A stretch of DNA of 48,214 bases, from the NCBI GenBank assembly GCA_036387335.1, contig DASVTZ010000238.1, positions 1-48,214 on the forward strand, written 5' to 3'. Below the pieces are notes generated by a model. The model ran no database searches, was not told the DNA's origin, and was given only the letters and a program-made list of their open reading frames with translations. Position 1 is the first letter of the stretch; each line of letters begins with the position of its first letter. The position numbers and the translations under genes were made by a program. This document shows, piece by piece, positions 1-7,820 of this stretch. This DNA is from Longimicrobium sp. Its GTDB lineage: Bacteria; Gemmatimonadota; Gemmatimonadetes; Longimicrobiales; Longimicrobiaceae.

Positions 1-1
1 G

Positions 2-724
2 GTGCTGAGCGCGGTGGGGCTGGTGGTGCCGGCCGTCTTCCACATGCTGGTGGGGAACACGGCGCGCGCCGCCGAGCGCAACCTGTCGTTCGAGATCTCG
101 GTGGTGCTGATGCTCACCTACGTGGCGTCGCTCTTCTTCACCCTGCGCACGCACCGCCACCTGTACATGGGTGACGCGGGCGGCGCGGCGGAGCTGGAGC
201 CCGGGCACCAGCACCCGCCGCTTGGGCGCTCCATCGGCAAGCTCCTGATCGCCACCGTGGGCGTGGCCGTCATGGCCGAGTTCCTGGTGGGCGCGGCGAC
301 GCACACCGCCGAGTCGCTGGGGTGGAGCGAGGTGTTCGTGGGCGTGATCGTGGTCGCCATCATCGGCAACGCGGCCGAGCACTCCACCGCCATCCTCATG
401 GCCGCCAAGAACCGGATGGACGCCGCGATCAACATCGCCGTCGGCTCGTCGATCCAGGTGGCGCTCTTCGTGGCCCCGGTGCTGGTCTTCCTCAGCTACT
501 TCATCGGCGGCAAGGGTCTCATGGACCTGATCTTCACCCCGCTGGAGGTGCTGGCGGTGGTGGCGTCGGCCGGGATCATGGCCTTCTGCTCCAACGACGG
601 CGAGAGCCACTGGATGGAGGGCGTGCAGCTCCTGGCCGTGTACATCATCCTGGGCATCGCCTTCTTCTTCCTCCCCGTCCCCGAAGGCGCCGCCGCAGCC
701 TCCGCCGCGACCGGCGGCCACTGA
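2..724 (+). CDS. cax: Calcium/proton antiporter (CaCA/CAX family), C-terminal part
   Basis: The reading frame is open at the left edge, so this is the C-terminal 240 residues or so of a larger protein. The family exchanges Ca2+ (or other cations) for protons across the inner membrane. At about residues 120-160 the sequence shows the second alpha-repeat of the CaCA fold: [19 protein letters not shown] followed by an [14 protein letters not shown] helix, with the conserved acidic residue in GNAAEH. Hydrophobic helices surround it, with a charged loop at about residues 58-80 between the two halves. The last helix ends in a short Ala/Gly tail before TGA. A strong hairpin follows 26 bases downstream. 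The start codon lies outside the window. The family call is solid; the transported ion is inferred. Confidence 0.92.
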   Translation: MLSAVGLVVPAVFHMLVGNTARAAERNLSFEISVVLMLTYVASLFFTLRTHRHLYMGDAGGAAELEPGHQHPPLGRSIGKLLIATVGVAVMAEFLVGAATHTAESLGWSEVFVGVIVVAIIGNAAEHSTAILMAAKNRMDAAINIAVGSSIQVALFVAPVLVFLSYFIGGKGLMDLIFTPLEVLAVVASAGIMAFCSNDGESHWMEGVQLLAVYIILGIAFFFLPVPEGAAAASAATGGH

Positions 725-746
725 GCGCATCGGTTGGGCGGGAAGC

Positions 747-778
747 GAGGGGCGGGCGCCGATGTCGGCGCCCGCCCT
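747..778 (+). terminator. Hairpin terminator after the antiporter (32-base repeat, left copy)
   Basis: The 13-base arms 750-762 and 765-777 are perfectly complementary (GGGCGGGCGCCGA / TCGGCGCCCGCCC) and are followed by TGTTGATTG. The same 32 bases, with one change, recur at 6227-6258. A terminator role is inferred from the position 26 bases after the stop codon. Confidence 0.7.
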
Positions 779-1132
779 GTTGATTGCCGTCCTGTTTGTT
801 GGAGCAGAATCCATCCCGCATCGGCGTCTACTGAAAGCAATACGGAGTAGCGGCGGTTGTCAGCTTAACTCCGGACTGTCAAATCGCTGCAGCGTAATGG
901 AACGACACAGCATGGAACCGCTCTGTGACCACATCGTTTTCTCTGATCCGAGTGGGTTCCCCTGGACCGAGAACTCAGTGTTACCCTTGCTGCACGTCGC
1001 ACATGTTCGCACCTTAGAATAGATGCGGTCCATGGGTTAGCTAAACGCCCGGTGCACCATCGCACTTGTATTCGCCGCATCAGGACAGGCTATATGAGTG
1101 TGCGGACCCTTCCCCCCCTGGATTGATTCTGT
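779..1132. other. Intergenic stretch before the ABC-3C operon
   Basis: No convincing coding frame or RNA gene is seen. Base composition drops from GC-rich to mixed within this stretch, which marks the left side of the first AT-richer island. No clear Shine-Dalgarno lies before the ATG at 1133. A TATATG box near 1092 is only a weak promoter candidate. Confidence 0.5.
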
Positions 1133-2332
1133 ATGCGTCACGTCAAAGAACTGGTTCTCCGCCTCTACGGCGATCAGGGCTCAGATACTATTGACCGCCT
1201 AGCCTCACAGGTCGAGTATACAGCTGATCTTTGCATCCAGATGCTGGACCCCACGTCAGGCATCCAAGCGGTAATTCCGGAATGGGTCGAAGACATCTCG
1301 CTAGAGCATCGTGACTACGACGAGTTAATTCAAGTTAAGACTCGTGACGAGTCAGTGGGCTTCTGGACCATAGCTGATGTACTCCCAATCCTTTGCGCGC
1401 TTTACCACCGGAGACATGCGGTCGGGCGGCCTTGTCGTTTTCGTTTCGTTTCTGATGGTAGCGCCGACCCACGGCCAGCATCCGGACGCTCATATGGTTC
1501 ACTATACCGACTCAAGGAACTACTACTCACCCTTGGGCAGGGTAATCCTCTGACCCCAGACGAGACGGCGTTGCTTGCCGAGTTGCGCGCACGTGTTTGC
1601 CCGCGGGTGATGGCGATCATGCTAGCTGAGTATCATGAGTCGCTGGGCGAACACGAAGCGTGGGAATTGTTGTTAAGCACCTACGTGGACACGAACTCGC
1701 CTGTACTGCGGGGGGATCCAGATTATGCGGCTCTTGATCGCGCGTTAGATCTCTACCGTCCAGGACTCCCAGCCCGAGGGATTGCTCAACTTAGGAATTT
1801 GTTTGATCGGCTCGTCAAGCTGATCTCCGATCGGGTGAGACAGGGTACTGACCGCGCAACACGGAAGATCGTGGCGGCGGATATAGGAGCGCTTCTTAGC
1901 CCCCTACCGGTACCTGAGTCGCTTCCGAGCCTCGATGCAGTCCCAGGTACAACGGTCCTCGAGAAAAAGCTGCACCTCGGTGGCTTTGATCCGACCATGA
2001 AGCCCACGTTCAATCGAGAGTGGATGCACGCGAAAGGGGTAGTTCGCGAGATGGAGGTCCAGGGAGCTACACGCGAAATCACTCGATACACAACCGCAGC
2101 ACTCAACCGTCACGGGCGCCTCCGGATGCGGCTCAGCCGGGAACTGCCTGAAACCAATGCGTTCGGCCCTGCGCTGTGGGAATCTCTCGATCAACCCCTT
2201 GCCGACCTTGCTCAACGTGAGCTCCCAGAAGCACTCCAGCACGATGAATCTTTTCGTATCGGAATTCTCTGGGATACGACCAATGACTGCGCGTCTTGGT
2301 GGCACCGCGCTCGAACCACCGTCAGCGAGTGA
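1133..2332 (+). CDS. ABC-3C effector: PD-(D/E)xK (DUF4297-like) nuclease
   Basis: This 399-residue protein is probably the nuclease effector of a three-component ABC system. Residues 56-71 read SLEHRDYDELIQVKTR: an upstream Glu (E58), acidic D61/D63/E64, then Q67-V-K69. This is the active-site pattern of PD-(D/E)xK nucleases of the DUF4297/Mrr type, and the following ILCALYHRR helix also fits that group. The remaining 300 residues are helical and should hold the region that contacts the partner proteins. The frame overlaps the next gene by four bases (GTGA at 2329-2332), so the three genes form one operon. Base use is more AT-rich than the flanking host genes, suggesting transfer. The known family role is DNA cleavage during defence; that this protein cuts DNA is inferred from the motif. 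Confidence 0.78.
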   Translation: MRHVKELVLRLYGDQGSDTIDRLASQVEYTADLCIQMLDPTSGIQAVIPEWVEDISLEHRDYDELIQVKTRDESVGFWTIADVLPILCALYHRRHAVGRPCRFRFVSDGSADPRPASGRSYGSLYRLKELLLTLGQGNPLTPDETALLAELRARVCPRVMAIMLAEYHESLGEHEAWELLLSTYVDTNSPVLRGDPDYAALDRALDLYRPGLPARGIAQLRNLFDRLVKLISDRVRQGTDRATRKIVAADIGALLSPLPVPESLPSLDAVPGTTVLEKKLHLGGFDPTMKPTFNREWMHAKGVVREMEVQGATREITRYTTAALNRHGRLRMRLSRELPETNAFGPALWESLDQPLADLAQRELPEALQHDESFRIGILWDTTNDCASWWHRARTTVSE

Positions 2333-2892
2333 GCATCGTTGCGCCTGCGGACCCGGTTTTCCTGCACGCCGCGCGGTTGCTAATCCTAATCCGGTTTTGC
2401 GGGACCCCTCGTGCGGCGGGGCCCGCCCGGCGGCCCGGCGTCAAAGGTCGGACCTTACTTGCAAAGATCGACTTCTTCTTGCGTTATCCAGCGTACCTCG
2501 CGCGCGCTGCGCAGATTCGCCTCCGCATCAACGTTGGTGCGGCAGAACTCGGGTTGGATCGAATCGAAGATGCGAATACAGTCGAGTCCAGGATGGTCCG
2601 GTATCGCTACGGGCCGTGGGATCACGCCTACTACGTAACGCTCGCCTACCTGATAGGGAAGCGCTTGATCTCAGTTGAACTAGATGCCCGGGGCACAGAA
2701 ACCTTCCGATTGACCCCGGACGGTTTTGCTGCCGCCGAGATGCTTGGGAAAGTCCCTTCCAACGGGGATCTTATTTTGAGGGCTCGTTTGATACAACGGG
2801 TGTTTCCGAGGGTGACGGGAACCCAACTTAAAGATTTTATATATAACCACCTCCCGGATGTGGTTCATCGAGACCTCGGCGCAACAATCTGA
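2329..2892 (+). CDS. ABC-3C middle component (winged-helix-like)
   Basis: The protein has about 187 residues. I chose GTG at 2329 because it overlaps the upstream stop (GTGA) and gives the N-terminus expected for the family: a leader with FLHAARLLILIRFCG, then GRTLLAKIDFFLRYPAYL. The core around residues 85-105 reads VESRMVRYRYGPWDH, the hallmark of the small adaptor between effector and ATPase in ABC three-component systems. It is followed by a winged-helix-like stretch ending LTPDGFAAAEML. A TTG at 2296 would add 11 residues inside the upstream gene and is less likely. The frame closes at 2892, just before or slightly inside the ATPase gene. The family role, linking ATPase sensing to the nuclease, is predicted rather than shown. 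Confidence 0.8.
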   Translation: MSIVAPADPVFLHAARLLILIRFCGTPRAAGPARRPGVKGRTLLAKIDFFLRYPAYLARAAQIRLRINVGAAELGLDRIEDANTVESRMVRYRYGPWDHAYYVTLAYLIGKRLISVELDARGTETFRLTPDGFAAAEMLGKVPSNGDLILRARLIQRVFPRVTGTQLKDFIYNHLPDVVHRDLGATI

Positions 2893-4885
2893 ACTCATGC
2901 TCTCACCTGAACTCCGAATCAACCGAATCGTAGTTGAGGGTTCACTAGGCTTGGACCTCCGACTAAACTCTGGCCTCAATGTTGTTTACGCGGCTTCTGT
3001 CACCGAAGATCCAGTGCCATCGTTAGCGGAGAACTCAGATGAAGCCCGCTATACGAACAAAGCTGGAAAAACGGGGTTTGTTGAACTGATTCAGCACGGG
3101 CTCGGCGTACGACAAGAGAGCCGTGAAAACTTCCATTTTGCTCCGATCGCCACGAAGCTCCGCACGCTGTGGATAGAGGTCGAAACCAACGGTGAAGTAA
3201 TGACCCTTGAGCGTTCGCTGCAGGAGATGGGGGCACGGCTAACGCTTCGAGATCGCCCGTACGCCAAAGGGATATCTTCCACACCTGGAGAAACCGTCGC
3301 GGTCGAGGAGGTTTCCGGCGTAATGCTCCAGCGCTTGCGTATTCCGGAGGTCATGGCACCCAAGGGAGATAAGGACGTTGAGCCTCTATCGTTTCCCAAT
3401 TTGATGCGCGCCTTCATCCTTCATCAGCGGGATAGTTTTGGCGCGCTCATCGACAAGATGCCTCCAATTCGCCGAACGCATATAATCGGGTTCCTCACCG
3501 GCATCATTCCAGAAGCGTTCTTCCGCCGCGCCGCGGTGTTAGGTGATATCAAGACGCGCGCAGACACGCTCCGTTCGCGGTATGATGCTGTGATACGCTT
3601 TCTTGAATCAAGCGGTATCCCAGACGTGACGCTCGCGACCGAGCAGGTGAAGGAAACGCAACGAACCTTCGAAGCGACACGCGAGCGCCGAGCTGCTTTG
3701 CAAGACCGCATGCGCGCGGGAGAAAACGCCTCCGAAGAAGTGCGGGGGCGCCTCGAAGAACTAAGAGCCGAACTGCTTCGAATCGGTAGCAGAAGGAACG
3801 AACTTGAAAGGAGGCGAGTTGCGCTTATCCGGGAGGTCGAGCGGTTAACCGCATTATCAGCGTCCCTCAGGGCTGACTTGACCAAAGCGCGGCGGCTCCA
3901 GACGTCAGAGATGATACTGAGCACTGTTGACTTTCAAGATTGTCCCCGGTGCCTGCTTACGGTAACACCTGAGATGCGGCAGCGTGAAGACCATTCGCGA
4001 TGTGCACTCTGCAATAGGCCGCTCCGGAACCATTCCGATGCTTCGCCTCGCTTTTTGGCGCGCACAGCTGATATCGCACTCCAAGCGGACGAGGCTGAGC
4101 GCGTTTTACGAGATGTCCGGGCGGAGATCGGCCGCACGGATGAATCGTTGGTGGAGCTGCGTGAGAAGGAGGGAGTGCTCGGGGCTGAGCTCGAAACTCA
4201 GTCTCGCAGCTTCGTCAGCCCGCTGCTTGACCAGTTCGTGCAAGTGTCAGCCGAAGTTGCGACGGCAGAGGCGAACTGGGTCACTGCACGTCGTGCGTTG
4301 GAAAGCCGAATCTCGGCAGAGCGCATTCGCGAACAATGGGAGGCGGCTCTGAACGAAGTGCAGGAACTGGAAGACAAAGTTGAAAGTGCCCGGGGCCGTG
4401 CGCGCGCACGTAGATCACGCTTACGCGAACTCTACCGAGAAATCCTCTACGCAGTGCGGTTTCCGGATCTGAAGTCGGTTACCATCGATCCTGTGACGTT
4501 AATGCCTAAGATCAATGGGAACTTGTATCGGCATTCCGGCGTGGCATTCACGGGATTGGCTGTGACCTGTTACCACCTCGCAATGCTCCGCCTGTCCTTA
4601 GAGGAGGAGACATTTTTCCCCCGGCTGCTGGTTATCGACTCGCCAGCGGTGGGCGACCTCAACGATCGCAATCACGACGACTTGCTCAATTACTTGGCAT
4701 CGTTCCAAAAAGAAGCGGTTGACGACGTCGTTCGCCGGGGCGCTGACCCGGCTGATCTTCCCTGGCAGATAATCTTGACGACGCGGCGGATGACACCGGC
4801 TCTGGAACCCAGCACAGTGCTCACCATCAGCAATCATGAAAACGAGCGGCTCCTCACGCCGCGAATGATCCGCTATAGACGATAG
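2858..4885 (+). CDS. ABC-3C ATPase: Rad50/SMC-like coiled-coil protein (DUF3732-like)
   Basis: This protein of up to 675 residues has a split ABC-ATPase head separated by long coiled coils. Counting from 2858, a P-loop TNKAGKTG lies at residues 65-72, without the usual first glycine of GxxxxGKT. Heptad-rich helices at 210-350 and 400-520 flank a four-cysteine module (C362-x2-C365 ... C382-x2-C385) that resembles a zinc hook at the coiled-coil tip. Walker B reads RLLVIDSPAVGD (D594-S-P), with Ser where most ABC proteins carry the catalytic Glu; this DSP form is typical of the group. The signature region is SGVAFTGLAVTCYHLAMLRL. Two starts are possible. ATG 2858 overlaps the upstream gene by 35 bases. 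ATG 2897 begins five bases after its stop and gives a 662-residue protein that starts right before the first beta strand. I think 2897 is more natural, but list the longer form. Confidence 0.82.
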   Translation: MWFIETSAQQSELMLSPELRINRIVVEGSLGLDLRLNSGLNVVYAASVTEDPVPSLAENSDEARYTNKAGKTGFVELIQHGLGVRQESRENFHFAPIATKLRTLWIEVETNGEVMTLERSLQEMGARLTLRDRPYAKGISSTPGETVAVEEVSGVMLQRLRIPEVMAPKGDKDVEPLSFPNLMRAFILHQRDSFGALIDKMPPIRRTHIIGFLTGIIPEAFFRRAAVLGDIKTRADTLRSRYDAVIRFLESSGIPDVTLATEQVKETQRTFEATRERRAALQDRMRAGENASEEVRGRLEELRAELLRIGSRRNELERRRVALIREVERLTALSASLRADLTKARRLQTSEMILSTVDFQDCPRCLLTVTPEMRQREDHSRCALCNRPLRNHSDASPRFLARTADIALQADEAERVLRDVRAEIGRTDESLVELREKEGVLGAELETQSRSFVSPLLDQFVQVSAEVATAEANWVTARRALESRISAERIREQWEAALNEVQELEDKVESARGRARARRSRLRELYREILYAVRFPDLKSVTIDPVTLMPKINGNLYRHSGVAFTGLAVTCYHLAMLRLSLEEETFFPRLLVIDSPAVGDLNDRNHDDLLNYLASFQKEAVDDVVRRGADPADLPWQIILTTRRMTPALEPSTVLTISNHENERLLTPRMIRYRR

Positions 4886-5110
4886 CGATAGGTGAGGCGC
4901 CGAGCGCACGTAAGTCTTGGTGCTATTCATCCGTTAGATGCTCGCAAACTGGGGCCCGCCCTTGGCAATATCGCAATGAGCAGATCGGCTGATTGAAGAC
5001 GGTGCAAGTCTGGAGCAGATCACGCGGAGGGGTAAGCTTAATCCCTTTGTACCGTTCGGGCTTATAGCGCCTAAGTTGGCCGCCGCCGCGAGGGGAGGAA
5101 CTGCGGACCA

Positions 5111-5138
5111 GGGCGGGCGTCGATGCTGGCGCTCGCCC
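5111..5138 (-). terminator. Hairpin downstream of the MqsRA-like pair
   Basis: GGGCGGGCGTC (5111-5121) pairs with GGCGCTCGCCC (5128-5138) with two G-T pairs. It is a degenerate relative of the hairpins at 750 and 6230 and lies 25 bases past the antitoxin stop. The rest of 4886-5162 shows no gene. Confidence 0.5.
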
Positions 5139-5162
5139 CTCGCTCCTTCTTCCTTCGGAGCT

Positions 5163-5627
5163 TCAAGGCGTGACCGGCCCAGATCCCACGACGCTCTCCC
5201 CGAAGTACCCGGTTCCGATCCTCACCCCCCGCTCCAGTGCGAGGTCGTGGAGAGCGTCGGGATGCTTCATGAGGACGCGCATCAGGGTGTCCGCAGTCGA
5301 GCTCTGCGTCACGGTGCCGCGCTCCCACCGTACTACCGTCTTAGGCCCGGTGCCGAGCAACTGCTCGAATTCGGCCTGCGAGATCCGGAGGCGTTCACGA
5401 AAGGCTTTCACCTCGCCGGTAGCGAGGAGGCCGTCTTCGCGCCTGACCTGGTCCGCCGCGAGCCGCTGCAGCGCGTCCGCCTGCTCAGGGAGAAAGAACG
5501 TCTCCCCGCACCCCGAGCACCTCATGAACTCGCCTTCCACCGTGACCGCGCGCTGGCCGAGCAGGACTTCGCGCGGCTCGCGGACCATCTGCGCCTCACT
5601 GTCGCAAACGTGGCATCGTTCGGTCAT
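5163..5627 (-). CDS. mqsA: MqsA-like antitoxin (zinc finger plus HTH)
   Basis: This 154-residue protein has an N-terminal zinc-binding part with C5-x2-C8 and C37-x2-C40, followed by an XRE-type helix-turn-helix at about residues 85-120 (RISQAEFEQLLGTGPKTVVRWERG). That is the architecture of MqsA/YgiT antitoxins, which bind the MqsR toxin through one part and repress their own operon through the HTH. It is encoded downstream of the toxin gene, with the ATGA-type four-base overlap at 5624-5627, so the two are translationally coupled. Toxin-first order is typical of mqsRA. The protein ends about 50 bases before a hairpin on the same strand. The length is close to the usual 130-150 residues. The call is good; the symbol denotes the family, not proven orthology. 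Confidence 0.87.
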   Translation of the reverse strand: MTERCHVCDSEAQMVREPREVLLGQRAVTVEGEFMRCSGCGETFFLPEQADALQRLAADQVRREDGLLATGEVKAFRERLRISQAEFEQLLGTGPKTVVRWERGTVTQSSTADTLMRVLMKHPDALHDLALERGVRIGTGYFGESVVGSGPVTP

Positions 5628-5956
5628 GGCGACGTATCTCGCTTGAAGGAGAGGATGATCGCGAGCCGAGGCTCGCCTGTGCGAGGGTCGCGGCTCAGGT
5701 CGAACTTGATGTACAACGGAATGCCCTCGTACCGAACCCTGTACACGTCCTGCATCGCGCCAGGCGACTTGCTGCTTGGCATCGTCTTCTGGGCGTGCGC
5801 GGGGGTCAGGAGCGCAACCACCTCGCGGATATCGTGCTGATCCAGGCCGAGTACGGTATACTCGGATGGGTCCTCATAAACCCGGTAACGCATCCGCGCC
5901 ACCAGATACTGAATCGTCGCGAGGTCGTGAGTGGATCTCGCACGACTAGAACCCAT
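5624..5956 (-). CDS. mqsR: MqsR-like toxin (mRNA interferase fold)
   Basis: This protein of about 110 residues matches the RelE-fold MqsR toxins by its ordered blocks: YTVLGLDQHDIREVVALL, the basic KTMPSSKSPGAMQDVYRV segment, IPLYIKFDLS and a final LAIILSFKRD. In the family the Lys-rich centre and the C-terminal strand form the RNA-cleaving surface, and the toxin cuts mRNA, preferably at GC(U/A) in the E. coli protein. Starting at ATG 5956 it is the first gene of the pair, and it overlaps the antitoxin by four bases. A perfect 15-base palindrome sits 13 bases upstream of the start, as expected for autorepression by the antitoxin. The first 20 residues (MGSSRARSTHD) are weakly conserved, so a later start cannot be excluded. 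Cleavage specificity cannot be read from sequence. Confidence 0.82.
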   Translation of the reverse strand: MGSSRARSTHDLATIQYLVARMRYRVYEDPSEYTVLGLDQHDIREVVALLTPAHAQKTMPSSKSPGAMQDVYRVRYEGIPLYIKFDLSRDPRTGEPRLAIILSFKRDTSP

Positions 5957-5969
5957 CGCTTGACCTGTG

Positions 5970-5984
5970 GTAGCAGCGTGCTAC
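5970..5984 (-). promoter_or_regulatory. Probable operator of the MqsRA-like operon
   Basis: GTAGCAGCGTGCTAC is a perfect 6+3+6 palindrome ending 13 bases before the toxin ATG. A TATACT box on the minus strand (6003 to 5998) lies just upstream and would serve as the -10 element. Repression by the antitoxin HTH is inferred. Confidence 0.6.
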
Positions 5985-6226
5985 TACCCGCTTGGTTAGT
6001 ATACCCATATTTCAGCGGAATTCCTAGAGGTGCGCCCGTCCTCGAGAGAACGGGTGCGTTCTCGTGGAATCGGATCGCGGAGCCGGGCCTCGCCCGTGGG
6101 GGATGGAAGTACGCGCGGGTTGGAGCGGGGGTCAAGCGGTGGTGGAAAACCGGTTCATCACGTGGCGCGGTGCGGGCTTACGGCGCCCCGAACAGGCCAG
6201 ACGCGCGTCCTCAGGGCCGCAAGAAT
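5985..6226. other. Intergenic stretch between TA promoter and PEGA gene
   Basis: Apart from the -10 box near 6000 nothing coding is seen. Composition returns to GC-rich towards 6200. Long frames here are continuations of neighbouring frames without start signals. Confidence 0.4.
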
Positions 6227-6258
6227 GAGGGGCGGGCGCCGGTGTCGGCGCCCGCCCT
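6227..6258 (-). terminator. Hairpin terminator (32-base repeat, right copy)
   Basis: GGGCGGGCGCCG (6230-6241) pairs with CGGCGCCCGCCC (6246-6257) around a GTGT loop, with TTTCGTTCTT after it on the plus strand. It lies 24 bases beyond the stop of the PEGA gene. It differs from 747-778 at a single base. Confidence 0.65.
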
Positions 6259-6281
6259 TTCGTTCTTCCCCACCGCGGAGC

Positions 6282-6755
6282 CTACCGCAGGACGGCGTCG
6301 CGGAGGATGCGCTGGGTATCGATCAGCTCCGAGACCGGTGTGCCGAGCCGGAGCGCGGCGAGCTGTTGCGGGGTGAGCTGCCCCTGCGCCACCGGCTGCT
6401 GCGCGAGCTGCACGTTCACTTCCTTGGTGGAGAGGACGTACCAGCTGCCCGTCGCGGCGTCCACCACGATCGGCAGGAGGCCGCCGAGCACGTCGAGGAT
6501 CACGTAGGTAGGTGACACCTGTCGCGTGATCTCGTAGTTCGTGTCCGCGAACCCGGCCTTCCGGAACGTGATGGTGTAGTTCTTCCCCTTGGCGAGCTGG
6601 AGCGTGGCGGGCGTGATCCCCCGGTTGGTGCCGTCGATCCAGATCTCTGCACCGGCCGGGTTGCTGTTCATCGCGACGTTCGCGGGGCCGCCGTTGAAGA
6701 GTGCGCCGCAGGCAGTGAGCGCAAAGGTGGGGAGCAGCAAGGTGAGACGCTTCAT
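6282..6755 (-). CDS. PEGA-domain lipoprotein
   Basis: The 157-residue product begins with a lipoprotein signal peptide (MKRLTLLLPTFALTAC, lipobox LTAC with Cys16). It is therefore expected to be lipidated and exported. Residues 26-68 are a PEGA domain (VAMNSNPAGAEIWIDGTNRG, then TPATLQLAKGKNYTITFRK). This is a small beta fold common in surface proteins, usually attached to other modules. A hydrophobic stretch (YVILDVLGGLLPIVVDAATG) follows and is typical of the PEGA lipoproteins that sit alone in genomes. The C-terminal 40 residues are Gln/Leu-rich. The ATG at 6755 is preceded on the minus strand by a purine-rich GGAGGACAT-type ribosome site. The gene is monocistronic with a hairpin downstream. 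Exact function is unknown. Confidence 0.85.
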   Translation of the reverse strand: MKRLTLLLPTFALTACGALFNGGPANVAMNSNPAGAEIWIDGTNRGITPATLQLAKGKNYTITFRKAGFADTNYEITRQVSPTYVILDVLGGLLPIVVDAATGSWYVLSTKEVNVQLAQQPVAQGQLTPQQLAALRLGTPVSELIDTQRILRDAVLR

Positions 6756-7139
6756 GATGTCCTCCGAAAGATGTTGGGGCAGGGTGCCCCGGGGCAGGCG
6801 CGGCGGTGCGCCTGAATGCGAATGTCGATCAAGGTTGCGCAGTGGTGTCCATCTACGCAGTGGTCGGCTAGCGTCAGCCGATGCGTGTGTCAGAATGGAT
6901 GGGGAGCGGGCGGGAAGGTGCCGGCAAGTTCAATCATCGGCCGGAGCAGCGGTTGTCCATTCAACGGTCGGACAGGGCCTGTTGAATTCCCAGGTGCCAC
7001 GGACGCATGCGCGCGTCCTGGGTGCACAGGATCAGGTTTCGCGGCGGCAATAAGATGTATTTGCTCACCGATTGTCGTCAAGGGCTCTACAGAATCACGG
7101 AAGGGATTCTAGCGCGGGCGTGTGCGTGCCGGCTCGCTG
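6756..7139. other. Intergenic stretch with no gene seen
   Basis: The sequence between the PEGA gene start and the end of the next minus-strand gene has no frame with credible start signals or family motifs. It should contain the PEGA promoter near 6780-6860, but I see no convincing -35/-10 pair. Confidence 0.4.
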
Positions 7140-7820
7140 TTATTCCTCGCCGGTCTGCTCGTGCCGCGCGTGGACGGGCTTGCTCTCGGGCGAGTGCTGC
7201 TGCCGGAGCCAGATGGAGAGGACCGCGATGGCGAAGACGGAGAGGAACTCGCTCTGCCAGTTCTGGAAGCTCTCGAACCAGAAGCGCGAGGTGGCGAGAT
7301 AGCCGAGCGTGCTGGCTCCCGGCTCGCCGTGAGCGGCCTGCTCCGAGCTGTACTCCGCCGCGCCCGTGGCTGCGTGGCCCCAGAACGACGCCACGAAGAG
7401 GAGGAACAGCACGATCGAGAGCGAGTTCCTGTACAGCGCCAGCGCGATTCCGCCGCGGCGCACGGGCCACGGCGCGGTTGGATCGTTCCGGTGCAGCCGC
7501 GGGTCCTCGTCGCTGGGCTCCTCGCCGGCGCCCTCCTCGTCGCTCGGCTTCTTGCTCTCGGCCGAGCCGCGCTGCACCAGGAAGGCGGTGAGGAAGACGA
7601 ACACCGCCATCTGCAGGAACTCCGATTCCCAGTTCTCCAGCGTCGCCTCGCCGAAGTGGCCGGTGCCAAAGTACTCCACCAGCGTCACGGGCTGCTCGCC
7701 GTGCGCTTCCTGGGCGCTGTTGTACTCCGCCCGCCCCGTCAGCACCTGCCCCACGAACGCAAACGCGAACAGCGTGATCGCCGCGAGGCTGAGGCTTCGG
7801 TCCCGTATCCATTTCGGCAC
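7140..7820 (-). CDS. DUF6766-like integral membrane protein with internal duplication
   Basis: I chose GTG at 7820: a GGAG lies eight bases upstream, and the product (about 226 residues) then begins MPKWIRDRSLSLAAITLF, as family members do. The protein consists of two similar halves. Each has a hydrophobic helix, a TG-x-AEY-(N/S)S-x-(Q/E) segment with AHGE, a short loop, and an ENWESEF/QNWQSEF block before a second helix. The two halves end in QRGSAESKK and QHSPESKPV. An acidic linker (EEGAGEEPSDEDP) joins them. The protein should span the inner membrane four times. No catalytic motif is visible. The role of the family is unknown. The next gene runs divergently, 195 bases away. Confidence 0.78.
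   Translation of the reverse strand: MPKWIRDRSLSLAAITLFAFAFVGQVLTGRAEYNSAQEAHGEQPVTLVEYFGTGHFGEATLENWESEFLQMAVFVFLTAFLVQRGSAESKKPSDEEGAGEEPSDEDPRLHRNDPTAPWPVRRGGIALALYRNSLSIVLFLLFVASFWGHAATGAAEYSSEQAAHGEPGASTLGYLATSRFWFESFQNWQSEFLSVFAIAVLSIWLRQQHSPESKPVHARHEQTGEE

Noticed and set aside
762-1022. Small plus-strand gene before the ABC-3C operon (86 codons)
   Set aside because: It starts inside the antiporter terminator, has no ribosome site and has no recognisable protein pattern.
747-6258. Attachment-site (att) pair for an integrated element
   Set aside because: The repeats at 747 and 6227 are GC-rich hairpins typical of terminators. There is no integrase gene or tRNA end, so I kept only the weaker cassette idea.
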